Part shown: in pieces, positions 25,885 through 34,889 of the stretch
Layout of the letters: every line of letters begins with the position of its first letter
Numbering within the stretch: the first letter of the stretch is position 1
NCBI RefSeq assembly: GCF_004799285.1
Contig: NZ_SSND01000002.1
Location: 372,001 to 436,000, forward strand
DNA: 64,000 bases
Source of the DNA: Aliigemmobacter aestuarii
GTDB taxonomy: Bacteria; Pseudomonadota; Alphaproteobacteria; Rhodobacterales; Rhodobacteraceae
Reading direction: 5' to 3'
The notes under the pieces: generated by a model
Seen by the model: the letters and a program-made list of their open reading frames with translations, nothing else
Databases searched by the model: none
Told to the model about the DNA's origin: nothing
Translations under genes and position numbers: made by a program

Positions 25885-26934
25885 TTGCGTGACGGCGATC
25901 TGAGCGGCAGCCTTCTGGCCTGGTATGACCGGTACGCGCGGGTGATGCCCTGGCGCGTCGGTCCCGCCGACCGCGCGGCGGGCATCCGCCCCGATCCCTA
26001 TCGCGTCTGGCTGTCCGAAGTGATGCTGCAACAGACCACGGTCGCCGCGGTGCGGGATTATTTCCGTCGTTTCACGGACCGCTGGCCAACGGTGACCGAT
26101 CTGGCCGCCGCCGCCGATGCCGAGGTGATGGCCGAATGGGCGGGTCTGGGATATTACGCCCGGGCGCGGAACCTTCTGAAATGCGCGCGCGCCGTGGTGG
26201 CGGATCATGGCGGGGTGTTTCCTGCCACGCGCGAAGGGCTTCTGGCGCTGCCGGGGATCGGCCCCTATACCGCGGCTGCCATCGCCGCCATCGCCCATGA
26301 CGAACCCGCGACCGTCGTGGACGGCAACGTTGAAAGGGTGATGGCCCGGCTTCACGCGGTTGAAACGCCGCTGCCCGCGGCAAAACCGGAACTGGTGGCG
26401 CTGGCCGCCGGACTGACGCCAGCGGATCGGCCGGGCGACTATGCGCAGGCGGTGATGGACCTGGGCGCCACGATCTGCACGCCCCGCAACCCGGCCTGCG
26501 GCATCTGCCCCTGGTCGGCCCCCTGCGCGGCGCGCGCGCGGGGGATCGCGGCGCAGTTGCCGCGCAAGACGCCGAAAGCCGCCAAACCGGTGCGCGAGGG
26601 TACGGTCTGGGTGGCCCGGCGCGCCGACGGCGCGATCCTCCTGGAAACCCGGCCCGAGCGCGGCCTTCTGGGGGGCATGCCCGGCTTTCCCGGCGATGGC
26701 TGGGACGGCGCGGGCGGCGGCCCACCCCTGGCCGGCGACTGGCGCCTTGCGGGCGAGGCGCGGCACACCTTCACCCATTTCCATTTGATCCTGTCCGTGA
26801 TGGTCGATCCCGACGCGTCGGACGCCCCCTTGCGCGGTGCCTTCGTGGCGCGCCCGGCCTTCCGCCCGGCAGACCTGCCCACCGTCATGCGCAAGGTCTG
26901 GGATATCGCATCTGGCACCTTTGGTCACAGTTGA
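25885..26934 (+). CDS. mutY: A/G-specific adenine glycosylase
   Basis: 349 aa. It removes adenine mispaired with 8-oxoguanine. Motifs are WLSEVMLQQTTV, the helix-hairpin-helix LPGIGPYTAAAIAAIAH with catalytic Asp in VVDGNVERV, the [4Fe-4S] ligands in CTPRNPACGICPWSAPC, and a C-terminal NUDIX-like domain that reads 8-oxoG. The start appears to be a TTG (25885) with GGGGAG 8 nt upstream; no in-frame ATG fits better. Confidence 0.95.
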   Translation: MRDGDLSGSLLAWYDRYARVMPWRVGPADRAAGIRPDPYRVWLSEVMLQQTTVAAVRDYFRRFTDRWPTVTDLAAAADAEVMAEWAGLGYYARARNLLKCARAVVADHGGVFPATREGLLALPGIGPYTAAAIAAIAHDEPATVVDGNVERVMARLHAVETPLPAAKPELVALAAGLTPADRPGDYAQAVMDLGATICTPRNPACGICPWSAPCAARARGIAAQLPRKTPKAAKPVREGTVWVARRADGAILLETRPERGLLGGMPGFPGDGWDGAGGGPPLAGDWRLAGEARHTFTHFHLILSVMVDPDASDAPLRGAFVARPAFRPADLPTVMRKVWDIASGTFGHS

Positions 26935-26960
26935 GCCGCAAGCCGGATTGGCGCTAGACT
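26931..26960 (+). promoter_or_regulatory. candidate promoter of alkB
   Basis: TTGAGC (26931-26936) and TAGACT (26955-26960) are separated by 18 nt, and begin at the mutY stop. They resemble a sigma-70 promoter and lie about 30 bp before alkB. Confidence 0.4.
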
Positions 26961-26988
26961 TCCGCCAGCGTGAGTGAAGGTGTGACAG

Positions 26989-28137
26989 ATGACGATGATC
27001 CCCGCAGCCGAGGTTTCCCGCCCGGTCAATGCCTTGCCCTTCTGGCTTTCGCTGGGGATGATCCCGGTCGCCTTCATCGAGGCCTGGCATGGCGGCTGGA
27101 CGCTGGTTCTGCTGCCGCTCTACAGCTGGGGGATGTTTTCGCTGCTGGACGCGATCACCGGGCTGAACGAGGACAACGCCGACCTTGATACCCCAGAGGG
27201 CGGGTTGTTCTGGTACCGGCTGATCACGCTGCTGTGGTTTCCGATCCAGTTCACCGTCCTGTTCGCGCTGATCTGGTACGTCCCGCAGGCGGATCACCTT
27301 TCCACCATGGAAAAGGTCGCCCTGTTCTTCGGCGTGGGCGTCATCTCGGGCACGATCGGCATCAACTACAGCCACGAACTGATGCATCAGAAATCGGCGG
27401 TCGAACGCTGGCTGGGCGATCTGCTGCTGGCAAGCGTGCTTTACGGCCATTTCCGCAGTGAACATCTGCGGGTGCATCACCCCTGGGTCGGCACGCCGCG
27501 CGATCCGGTCACGGCACGTTACAACGAAGGCTTCCACCGGTTCTTTCCCCGCGTGCTGCGCCAGGTCCTTGCCTCAAGCTGGGCGGCGGAAAAGGCGATG
27601 CTGGCGCGGCGTGACCTGCCCGTCTGGCATCGGTCAAACCCGTTCTGGCGCTATGGCGCGCTGCAACTGGCGATGCTGGTCCTTGCGCTGATGCTGGGGG
27701 GATGGCAAGGGATGTTGCTGTTCGTCTGGCAGTCGGGCGTCGCGATCTGGCAGCTGGAGCTGGTCAATTACATCGAACATTACGGCCTGACTCGCCGCCA
27801 TCTGGGCGAGGGCCGATATGAACACGTCCTGCCGCGCCATTCCTGGAACGCCAGCCACCGTGCCTCGAACTGGCTGCTGATCAACCTGCAACGCCACTCG
27901 GACCACCATTACAAACCCGACCGGCGCTTTCCCCTGCTTCAGACCTATTCCGAGGACGAGGCCCCGCAACTGCCCTACGGTTATCCGGCGATGACCACGC
28001 TGGCGATGATCCCGCCGCTTTGGAAACGCGTGATGAACCCCAGGGTCAGGGCATGGCGGCGCCGGTTCTATCCCGATGTCGAGGACTGGAAGCCCTATAA
28101 CAAGGCGCGGAACCCGATGCCCCGGGGGGCAGCCTGA
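26989..28137 (+). CDS. alkB: alkane 1-monooxygenase
   Basis: 382 aa, integral membrane with about six helices. The diiron histidine motifs of AlkB are all seen: NYSHELMHQ, EHLRVHHPWVG, NYIEHYGLTRR and LQRHSDHHYKPDRRF. AlkB hydroxylates the terminal carbon of medium-chain alkanes using electrons from rubredoxin. No rubredoxin or rubredoxin reductase gene lies nearby, so these would come from elsewhere in the genome. It stands alone, followed by an HpaR-like regulator. Confidence 0.93.
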   Translation: MTMIPAAEVSRPVNALPFWLSLGMIPVAFIEAWHGGWTLVLLPLYSWGMFSLLDAITGLNEDNADLDTPEGGLFWYRLITLLWFPIQFTVLFALIWYVPQADHLSTMEKVALFFGVGVISGTIGINYSHELMHQKSAVERWLGDLLLASVLYGHFRSEHLRVHHPWVGTPRDPVTARYNEGFHRFFPRVLRQVLASSWAAEKAMLARRDLPVWHRSNPFWRYGALQLAMLVLALMLGGWQGMLLFVWQSGVAIWQLELVNYIEHYGLTRRHLGEGRYEHVLPRHSWNASHRASNWLLINLQRHSDHHYKPDRRFPLLQTYSEDEAPQLPYGYPAMTTLAMIPPLWKRVMNPRVRAWRRRFYPDVEDWKPYNKARNPMPRGAA

Positions 28138-28212
28138 GATGGGCGCATGGGCCAGGGCAGCCGACCGGCAGAAGGCGCAAGGCGCAGCGCCTCATGATCA
28201 GGGGGTGCGGGC

Positions 28213-28683
28213 ATGACGCCGCCGCCCAAACCCGACGGCGACGCCATCCTGCCCCGCGACACGCGGTCGTCGCTGCCGATGGCGCTGCTTCGGGCGCGCG
28301 AGGCGGTGATGGCGCGGTTCCGTCCGCTTCTGGCCGAGGCCGGCATCAACGAACAGCAGTGGCGCGTGATCCGGGTGCTGGCCGAAGCAGGGCCGCTGGA
28401 TGCCACCGAAGTGGCGGCGCGCGCCAACATCCTTGCCCCGTCGCTGACGCGGATGATCCGCGCGATGACGGAACGCGGCCTGATCCACCAGATGCGCGAC
28501 GAACGGGACAGGCGGCGAATCGTCCTGTCCATCTCTGACACGGGCGAGGCGCTGATCGGGCAGGTTTCGCCCCACAGCCTGCGGGTCTACCGCGACCTAG
28601 AACAGGAATTCGGCGCCGAGCGGATCGCGCAACTTCTGCAACTGCTGCATGCGCTTGCGGCGCTGGACAACCCGTCGGACTGA
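28213..28683 (+). CDS. MarR-family regulator, HpaR-like
   Basis: 156 aa. The N-terminal helix LPMALLRAREAVMARFRPLL and INEQQWRVIRVLAEAGPLDA, then SLTRMIRAMTERGLIHQ and DERDRRRIVLSI, match homoprotocatechuate operon repressors (HpaR). No hpa catabolic gene is in this window, so its targets are elsewhere or it has been recruited to another role. It lies 75 bp after alkB on the same strand, so control of alkB is possible but unproven. Confidence 0.85.
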   Translation: MTPPPKPDGDAILPRDTRSSLPMALLRAREAVMARFRPLLAEAGINEQQWRVIRVLAEAGPLDATEVAARANILAPSLTRMIRAMTERGLIHQMRDERDRRRIVLSISDTGEALIGQVSPHSLRVYRDLEQEFGAERIAQLLQLLHALAALDNPSD

Positions 28684-28724
28684 TCCCGATATCGTGAGGT
28701 CCGGGGTGCGACACCCACGATCCC

Positions 28725-28753
28725 TTGACGTTCCCCGCCTTGGTCCCTAGCTT
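28725..28753 (+). promoter_or_regulatory. promoter of trxA
   Basis: TTGACG (28725-28730) and TAGCTT (28748-28753) are separated by 17 nt, about 35 bp before the trxA ATG. A weak hairpin (GGGTG-CGA-CACCC, 28704-28716) upstream may end the preceding transcript. Confidence 0.6.
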
Positions 28754-28787
28754 CGATAGCCGACATATTCATTCCCGGAGATATATC

Positions 28788-29114
28788 ATGGGCGCTGCTA
28801 CGATCGCCGTCACCGACGCCACCTTCGACGCCGAAGTCCGCAAATCGGACATTCCGGTTGTCGTGGATTTCTGGGCCGAATGGTGCGGCCCCTGCCGCCA
28901 GATCGGCCCGGCCCTGGAAGAGCTGGCCGCCGAATACGCGGGCAAGGTCAAGATCGTGAAGGTCAACGTGGACGAGAACCCCGACAGCCCGGCCGTTCTG
29001 GGCGTTCGCGGCATCCCCGCGCTGTTCCTGTTCAAGAATGGCGAGGTCGTGTCGAACAAGATCGGCGCCGCGCCCAAGGCCGCGCTGGCCAACTGGATCA
29101 ACTCGGCGATCTGA
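28788..29114 (+). CDS. trxA: thioredoxin
   Basis: 108 aa. The active site is [16 protein letters not shown] (Cys33, Cys36), with the cis-Pro region [17 protein letters not shown]. Length and sequence match classical thioredoxin 1, the main cytosolic disulfide reductant. ATG 28788 is preferred to upstream in-frame codons because of the CGGAG ribosome site and the standard N-terminus. It is monocistronic, with its own promoter and terminator. Confidence 0.95.
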   Translation: MGAATIAVTDATFDAEVRKSDIPVVVDFWAEWCGPCRQIGPALEELAAEYAGKVKIVKVNVDENPDSPAVLGVRGIPALFLFKNGEVVSNKIGAAPKAALANWINSAI

Positions 29115-29156
29115 CGTATCCCGAAACGGGTTTCGTGGCATTGGACGATGCCATTG

Positions 29157-29187
29157 GGGGCGGTTCCGCAAGGGCCGCCCCTTTACC
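29157..29187 (+). terminator. terminator between trxA and cysQ
   Basis: GGGGCGG (29157-29163) pairs with CCGCCCC (29175-29181) over an 11-nt loop, followed by TTTACCTT. It lies in the 76-bp convergent gap. Confidence 0.7.
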
Positions 29188-29190
29188 TTG

Positions 29191-29973
29191 TCAGGCCGCG
29201 CCAACCAACCGCGCCATCAGCGCGCCATGCAGGCCGGGGGCCGCGGCCACCACACCGGCATTGCGCGCAAGCGGCGTGTTGAAGGACAAGGGCCGACCGG
29301 CCCTGTCGGTCACCACCGCGCCCGCCCGTTCCGCGATCAGCCCGCCTGCCGCGATGTCCCATTCCCAGGCGTCGCGCAGCGTCAGCATCCCGTCATAGCG
29401 CCCTTCGGCCACCAGGCACAGCCGGTAGGCCAGCGAGGCGCGAAAACTGCGCTTCAGGTCGGGCACGCCGCCGGGCCATTGCTCGGGCTGGAAATTCGCC
29501 CTGGTCGAAAGCACATTCGCCCCCTCGATCCCCGCGATGGTCGAGGCGCGGACCGGTTGGCCATCGCACATGGCCGGCGTTACCGCCGACGCGGTGTAAA
29601 GGCGATCCATCGCCGGCAGATAGACCACCGCCGCCACCACCCGGCCCCGTTCGGCTACGGCCAGCGAATGGGCGAAATGATCCTCGCCCGCGATGAAGGA
29701 CCGGGTTCCGTCGATCGGATCGACGATGAAGACACGGTCGGCCGCCTGTCGCGCGGCGCTGTCCTCGCTTTCCTCGGACAGCCAGCCGTAATCGGGGCGC
29801 GCGCCCTGAAGCCGGTCGTGCAGCATCCGGTTCACCGCCAGATCGGCCTCGGTTACGGGTCCGGCCCCGTCGCCCTTGTCCCAGACGTCGGGATTGCGCT
29901 TCCAGTAGCGCAGCGCGATGGTCCCCGCTTCCAGCGCGGCTTCGGTCAGAAGGGCCAGATCATGCGCCGGCAA
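29191..29973 (-). CDS. cysQ: 3'(2'),5'-bisphosphate nucleotidase / inositol monophosphatase family
   Basis: 260 aa. It hydrolyses PAP to AMP, clearing a by-product of sulfate assimilation. Metal-binding motifs are LSEESED, VDPIDGTRSFIAGEDHFA and the C-terminal WEWDIAAGGLIAERAGA. The inositol monophosphatase superfamily is certain; the CysQ assignment is the likeliest among its members. Its start overlaps the 3' end of pmbA by 14 bp. Confidence 0.85.
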   Translation of the reverse strand: MPAHDLALLTEAALEAGTIALRYWKRNPDVWDKGDGAGPVTEADLAVNRMLHDRLQGARPDYGWLSEESEDSAARQAADRVFIVDPIDGTRSFIAGEDHFAHSLAVAERGRVVAAVVYLPAMDRLYTASAVTPAMCDGQPVRASTIAGIEGANVLSTRANFQPEQWPGGVPDLKRSFRASLAYRLCLVAEGRYDGMLTLRDAWEWDIAAGGLIAERAGAVVTDRAGRPLSFNTPLARNAGVVAAAPGLHGALMARLVGAA

Positions 29974-31303
29974 GCGTCATCCCCGGAACCAGAAGGCTGG
30001 GCACGCGCGTCGCCAGATGCGCCCGCGCGTCATTGGCCGGGACGATCTGCATCAGCATCTGCCGCAGGTTGCCCGCGATGGTGCATTCGTTGACCGGATA
30101 GGCGATCTGCCCGCCCTCCACCCAGAACCCCGACGCCCCGCGCGAATAGTCGCCCGTCGTCGGGTTGATGGTGGACCCGATCAGAGACGTGACCAGCAGC
30201 CCGGTTCCCATCGCCGCGATCAGGTCGTCGCGGCTGTCGGTCCCTTGCGTCAGGTCGATGTTCGAAGTCGAAGGCGAGGGCGGCGAGGATGTCCCGCGCG
30301 AGGCATTGGAGGTGCTTTCCATGCCCAGTTTCCGCGCCGTGGCCAGATCCAGCGTCCAACCGGTCAGAACACCATCTTGAACGATGGCGCGGCGGCGGGT
30401 CGGCAGACCCTCGCCATCGAAGGGGCGGCTCGATCCGATCCGGGGGCGATGCGGGTCCTCGATGACAGATAGGCCCCTGGGCAGGATCTGCTGGCCAAGC
30501 GCATCCCGCAGCCAGCTTGACCCGCGCGCGATGCTGGCACCGTTCACCGCCGCCAGAAGATGCCCGATCAGCGAACTGGCGATGCGTTCATCGAACAACA
30601 CCGGATAGACGCCGGTCGCCGGTTTCCGCGCCCCGGCACGTGCCAGCGCCCGTTCGGCGGCCAGCGCGCCCACCTCGGCCGCCGACGGCAGGTCGGCCTG
30701 CCACACGCGCGACTCACCGGCCCAGTCCCGTTCCATCGCGGTGCCCTCGCCGGTGAAGGCCACGGCCGAAACCGATCGCGACGTCCGCGCATAGCCCCCG
30801 GCAAAGCCGTTGGTGGCCGCAAGGAACATCCGCCGCCGCGAATAGCCCGCCGATGCCTCGACCTGCCGGATGCCCGCCGATGACATCGCCGCATCCTCGG
30901 CGGTACGCGCATCGGTTTCCAGCGCCCGCGCCTCGGGTTCGGGGGCAGGGTCGCACAGCGCCAGCGCGTCCAGGTCCCACGCCGTGGCGATCTGTGACGG
31001 GTCGGCAAGCCCCGCGTAGGGGTCGACCGGTGCCTCGCGTGCCATCGCGACGGCCCGTTCGGCAAGGTCCGCAATCGTCCGGTCCGAAGTGTCCGAGGCA
31101 GAAACGCAGGCCTGCCGCCCGCCGATCAGGACGCGCAGGCCGATTTCCACCGCCTCGGCACGTTCGGCCTGTTCCAGCTTGCCCTGACGGATGTCGATCC
31201 CGACCGAGGCACCATCGATGGCCAGCGCATCGGCGGCCTCGGCCCCCGCCTTGCGGGCGGCGGACAAGAGCGCGGCGGTCAGTGTTTCAAGCCTGTCGGT
31301 CAT
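29960..31303 (-). CDS. pmbA: TldD/PmbA family metalloprotease
   Basis: 447 aa from ATG 31303, the usual length of PmbA. The family glycine-rich and C-terminal motifs are seen (SVGIDIRQGKLEQAERAEAV, FDGEGLPTRRRAIVQDGVLT, GDYSRGASGFWVEGGQIAYP with VNECTIAGNL). With TldD it forms a protease that acts on small peptides such as microcin precursors and CcdA. TldD itself is not in the window. Confidence 0.9.
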   Translation of the reverse strand: MTDRLETLTAALLSAARKAGAEAADALAIDGASVGIDIRQGKLEQAERAEAVEIGLRVLIGGRQACVSASDTSDRTIADLAERAVAMAREAPVDPYAGLADPSQIATAWDLDALALCDPAPEPEARALETDARTAEDAAMSSAGIRQVEASAGYSRRRMFLAATNGFAGGYARTSRSVSAVAFTGEGTAMERDWAGESRVWQADLPSAAEVGALAAERALARAGARKPATGVYPVLFDERIASSLIGHLLAAVNGASIARGSSWLRDALGQQILPRGLSVIEDPHRPRIGSSRPFDGEGLPTRRRAIVQDGVLTGWTLDLATARKLGMESTSNASRGTSSPPSPSTSNIDLTQGTDSRDDLIAAMGTGLLVTSLIGSTINPTTGDYSRGASGFWVEGGQIAYPVNECTIAGNLRQMLMQIVPANDARAHLATRVPSLLVPGMTLAGA

Positions 31304-31363
31304 CGGCGCCCCAAAATGTTGCTGCGTCTCGCACCTAGTGCGGCTCGCAGGCCAGTGCAAGCC

Positions 31364-31810
31364 TCAGCCAACGCTCAGGTCGACGGCCCGCATCGCGGCG
31401 ACCAGCCGGTCATGCGCGCCAAGCGCCAGCGTCTCGAACGCAAGAACACGCTCTTCGGTAAAGAAGCCTTCGGCATCCAGGATGTTGATCGTGCCCAGAA
31501 CCCGGTCGCCATCGAAGACGGGGATGTTCATCGCGGAATGACATCCCAGGCTGTTGATCAGTTCATGGTCGGGAAAGACATCGGCGAATTCCGCCGTGGT
31601 GTTGGCGACAAAGCTTTCGCCCTGCACCAGCACCTGTAGGCTCCATCGATCGTGCTGCAAGGGCTTTGTGCCCGACACCGGATAGGCCTCCGGGGCCGAC
31701 GACCAGGCCCGGCGCACCACGCCCGCGGCATCGTCCTGCACCGTGATGGTGAACAGCCGGCCCCCCATCGCGGCATGCAGATCGGCAAAGACGATGGCGG
31801 GGTCGGTCAT
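31364..31810 (-). CDS. GAF domain-containing protein
   Basis: 148 aa, made of a single GAF domain (about residues 15-140; FTITVQDDAAGVVRRAWSSA, LINSLGCHSAMNIPVFDGDR and VLGTINILDAEGFFTEERV). There is no output domain. Such stand-alone GAF proteins bind small ligands; some are methionine sulfoxide reductases, but the Cys pattern needed for that is not apparent. It lies 60 bp upstream of pmbA on the same strand. Confidence 0.82.
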   Translation of the reverse strand: MTDPAIVFADLHAAMGGRLFTITVQDDAAGVVRRAWSSAPEAYPVSGTKPLQHDRWSLQVLVQGESFVANTTAEFADVFPDHELINSLGCHSAMNIPVFDGDRVLGTINILDAEGFFTEERVLAFETLALGAHDRLVAAMRAVDLSVG

Positions 31811-31824
31811 CCGGTGGTCCTTTC

Positions 31825-31862
31825 ACAAGAAAGGGCCGCCCGGCAGGTTTGCAGGGCGGCCC
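31825..31862 (-). terminator. intrinsic terminator after the DUF2125 gene
   Basis: Read on the minus strand, GGGCCGCCC (31862-31854) pairs with GGGCGGCCC (31841-31833) over a 12-nt loop and is followed by TTTCTT. It lies between the DUF2125 stop and the GAF gene start. Confidence 0.9.
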
Positions 31863-31883
31863 GGTTCGCAGGCTCAGCGGCGA

Positions 31884-33398
31884 TTACTGCAGCTGCATGC
31901 CATTGGCAAAAAAGCCCTTGTCCTTGAACTCCAGCGTCGAGGTCAGCGTGTCGGTCTCGCCCTCCACGACCTTGGCGAACATGCCCAGCATCATGCGCGC
32001 GCCCATCACCTGATCCTCGGGCAGAAGACCCATGGCAACCAGCTTGTCCATCACGCCGTTCACGCCTACGGCCTTGATGTTGATCGTGCCGGTGGGCACG
32101 GGCATCCCGCCGAAGGTTTCCAGATCGGAGTTGTCGAAGGTCAGAGCGCCGTCGCCGGTGATCTCGGCGCCGATCGCCTTGATCTGCAACTGCGTCAGGT
32201 CAAGCGCGTGCAGTTCGCCCGGCGCGCCCTCGCCCATGGCCTCGGCCTGTGCCGGATCAAGGATATCCGTCGTCATCTTCGCCTTGCCCTTGGTGTCCAG
32301 GACCACCGACACCGGATCGCGCGGCAGCTGCGCCGTGGGATCGAACATCCCCCAGATCTCGTCCGAGATGGTCAGGTCGACGATCTTCGTAAGGAAGGCG
32401 AAATCGGCGGGTTCATCGGATTTCGACACTGGCATCATGAACTTGAAGGCGCTGTCGGCATAGGCCAGCTTGACCTCGGGGAAGGGCATGTCCGACGACG
32501 AAAAGGTCATCTGCGCCCCCTGCGCGCTGGCGCCATAGCCCATCTGCGCCTGGTTCAGGACCACGGTGAAGTCGCCGCCCGTGAAGGTGCCATTGCCCTT
32601 GCCGCTTTGCCCGTCGGCGTTGTAATCGAAGCCGAAAGTCGAGGCGCCATAGGTGAAGCCGCCATCAACCGACATGCCCGCCGCCAGCGCCGCCGCAGGG
32701 TTGGCCGCATCGTAGTTGGCCGGAAGCGTCGCGTTCGACGTGCCGGTAAGGTTCGCGGCCGCGCCTTCGAACTTCATCACGCCATCGCCTTCGGGTTCGT
32801 CGACGTTCATCACGAAGGTCATGCTGTCCGCCTTGAAGGACGAATTCAGCGTCTTGGTATCGGTTCCGGCGAACAGGTAGTTGCCCGCGATCCCGCCAAA
32901 GCCGAAATCAAAGGTCATGGCCGGCGCGGTGGCGCCCTCTTCGGTGCCGGTCAGGGTGATCTTCATCTGCGGGCCGGTGAAGTCATACCGCATCTCGCCC
33001 GGCGCGCCCGAGGCGATGATCTCCAGCCCCGGCTGGCTGATCTGCATCGCCATGTTGACGGCCTTCGCCTCGCCCTCGACCGGGGGCACGGCCATCTCGA
33101 CCGGCACCTGTTCGGACATCTTCACCAGAACCGACCCGTCGCCCCGGTCCTGGAACGAGATTTCGTCGATATTGACGGTCGCCGACGCGCCCTCTTCGGT
33201 GGCGATCATCTTCACGCCCGACACGACCAGCGTATCGCCCGACCGGTTTTCCCCACCCACCTCAAGCGTCTGGCCATAGGCCTTGATCAGGCCCTGCCAA
33301 TCTTCCCAGACCTGTTCGGGGGTCACGTCGGCCAAAGCCGAATGGCCGGCGACCAGCGCGATCACCGCCGTCGAAGCCGCGAGTTTCCATTGGGACAT
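31884..33398 (-). CDS. DUF2125 domain-containing secreted protein
   Basis: 504 aa. A signal peptide (MSQWKLAASTAVIALVAGHS then ALADV) exports it. The mature chain is acidic and full of alternating strands with a repeated layout (GDGVMKFEGAAANLTGT, GKGNGTFTGGDFTVVLNQ, GDGALTFDNSDLETFGG), typical of DUF2125 beta-rich envelope proteins of Rhodobacterales, function unknown. It is a single gene with its own strong terminator. Confidence 0.85.
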   Translation of the reverse strand: MSQWKLAASTAVIALVAGHSALADVTPEQVWEDWQGLIKAYGQTLEVGGENRSGDTLVVSGVKMIATEEGASATVNIDEISFQDRGDGSVLVKMSEQVPVEMAVPPVEGEAKAVNMAMQISQPGLEIIASGAPGEMRYDFTGPQMKITLTGTEEGATAPAMTFDFGFGGIAGNYLFAGTDTKTLNSSFKADSMTFVMNVDEPEGDGVMKFEGAAANLTGTSNATLPANYDAANPAAALAAGMSVDGGFTYGASTFGFDYNADGQSGKGNGTFTGGDFTVVLNQAQMGYGASAQGAQMTFSSSDMPFPEVKLAYADSAFKFMMPVSKSDEPADFAFLTKIVDLTISDEIWGMFDPTAQLPRDPVSVVLDTKGKAKMTTDILDPAQAEAMGEGAPGELHALDLTQLQIKAIGAEITGDGALTFDNSDLETFGGMPVPTGTINIKAVGVNGVMDKLVAMGLLPEDQVMGARMMLGMFAKVVEGETDTLTSTLEFKDKGFFANGMQLQ

Positions 33399-33522
33399 AA
33401 CAAATCATCCTTTCGTAATCGATGCCTCAGCATCAGTCCAAGGCACGGCGCGGTCAAGGGATTCCGCGCAGTCCGCGGATGGGGTAACAAGGTTTGAACC
33501 GGGACGAAAGCAGGGGTCGGAC

Positions 33523-34269
33523 ATGAACGGAAAGGTGATCGCAATTACCGGCGCAAGCCGGGGGATCGGCGCGGCCGCCGCCCGGCTTTTTGCAGCGCAG
33601 GGCGCCCGTGTGGCGCTGATCGCGCGCAGCGGCCATGACATCGCCGCCCTCGCCGAAGAAATCGGAAACGGCGCGATGGCCCTGACCTGCGACGTGGCCG
33701 ACTGGGTATCGGTGCAGGCTGCGGCCGAAACGGTCATGGCGCGCTGCGGCCGTCTTGATGTCTGGATCGGGAACGCCGGCGTGATCGACCCGATCGCCCG
33801 CCTGACCGAGGCCGACCCCGCCGAATGGGCGCGGTCGATCCAGATCAACCTGACCGGCGTCTTCAACGGCATGCGCGCGGCCATCCCCTTGATGAAACGG
33901 CAGGGCGGGGGGACGGTGATCACCGTATCCTCCGGCGCGGCGCACAACCCCCTGGAAGGATGGAGCGCCTATTGCGCCGGAAAGGCCGGGGCGGCGATGC
34001 TGACCCGCAGCGCGCATCTGGAAGAGGCGTCGAACGGCCTGCGCGTCATGGGCCTGTCGCCCGGCACCGTTGCGACCGAGATGCAGGTCAAGATCAAGGC
34101 CAGCGGCATCAACCCCGTCAGCCAGCTCGACCCTTCGGTGCACATTCCCGCCGAATGGCCGGCGCGGGCGCTTCACTGGATGTGCAGCCCGGATGCCGAC
34201 GAATTCCTGGGGCAGGAAATCTCGTTGCGGGACGAGGCCATCCGCCGCCGCGTGGGGCTGATCGCATGA
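33523..34269 (+). CDS. SDR family NAD(P)-dependent oxidoreductase
   Basis: 248 aa from ATG 33523. The Rossmann motif is ITGASRGIGAAAARLFAAQG, then WIGNAGVIDP (NAG motif) and the catalytic SSGAAH / YCAGK set. Classical SDR; the substrate cannot be read from sequence. Its stop overlaps the start of the enoyl-CoA hydratase-like gene (ATGA, 34266-34269), so the pair probably acts in one pathway on a hydroxyacyl or related compound. Confidence 0.9.
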   Translation: MNGKVIAITGASRGIGAAAARLFAAQGARVALIARSGHDIAALAEEIGNGAMALTCDVADWVSVQAAAETVMARCGRLDVWIGNAGVIDPIARLTEADPAEWARSIQINLTGVFNGMRAAIPLMKRQGGGTVITVSSGAAHNPLEGWSAYCAGKAGAAMLTRSAHLEEASNGLRVMGLSPGTVATEMQVKIKASGINPVSQLDPSVHIPAEWPARALHWMCSPDADEFLGQEISLRDEAIRRRVGLIA

Positions 34270-34886
34270 TCGGGGTGCAGGTCGATGAGGGCGTGTGGAC
34301 GCTGACCCTGAACCGGCCGGACAAGGCCAATTCCCTGACCCGCACCATGCTCGAGGATCTGGATGATGCCGTGGCGCACGCGCATGCGGCCAGCGCCCGC
34401 GTGCTGGTGCTGACCGGGGTGGGCAAGGTGTTTTCCGCCGGCGCCGACCTGGACGAGGCGCGCGCCGGCCTCGCCACCGATGGCGTCTGGGAACGGCTGT
34501 CGGGCCGGATCGCGGCCCTGCCCTGCCTGACCATCGCCGCGCTGAACGGGACGCTGGCGGGCGGCGCGATGGGTATGGCGCTGGCCTGCGACCTGCGCAT
34601 CGCAGTGCCCACGGCCCGGTTCTTCTATCCGGTGATGAAACTGGGCTTCCTGCCGCAGCCATCGGACCCCGGTCGCCTTGTGGCGCTGGTCGGGCCCGCC
34701 CGCGCAAGGATGATCCTGATGGCAGGCGCCCGCGCCACCGCCGAAGAGGCGCTGGCCTGGGGCCTGATCGACCGGATCGTGGAACCGCAGGACCTGATGG
34801 CCGAAACCGCCACCCTCGCCGCCGACGCAAGGGGCGCCACGGCGGATCATGTGGCGGCGATCAAGGCGATGACCGCCGCCCGCTGA
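34266..34886 (+). CDS. enoyl-CoA hydratase/isomerase family protein (short)
   Basis: 206 aa, shorter than the usual ~260. Crotonase motifs are LTLNRPDKANSLTRTML, then VFSAGADLDEARAG (oxyanion-hole strand) and AALNGTLAGGAMGMALACDL. The C-terminal helical part that normally aids trimer formation is truncated. It is coupled to the SDR gene. A role in acyl-CoA metabolism is likely; the exact reaction is unknown. The convergent helicase gene ends 3 bp beyond. Confidence 0.87.
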   Translation: MIGVQVDEGVWTLTLNRPDKANSLTRTMLEDLDDAVAHAHAASARVLVLTGVGKVFSAGADLDEARAGLATDGVWERLSGRIAALPCLTIAALNGTLAGGAMGMALACDLRIAVPTARFFYPVMKLGFLPQPSDPGRLVALVGPARARMILMAGARATAEEALAWGLIDRIVEPQDLMAETATLAADARGATADHVAAIKAMTAAR

Positions 34887-34889
34887 TCG

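Noticed and set aside
25831-27537. 568-codon open frame on the minus strand
   Set aside because: Spans mutY and the start of alkB in antisense; both real genes show full motif sets.
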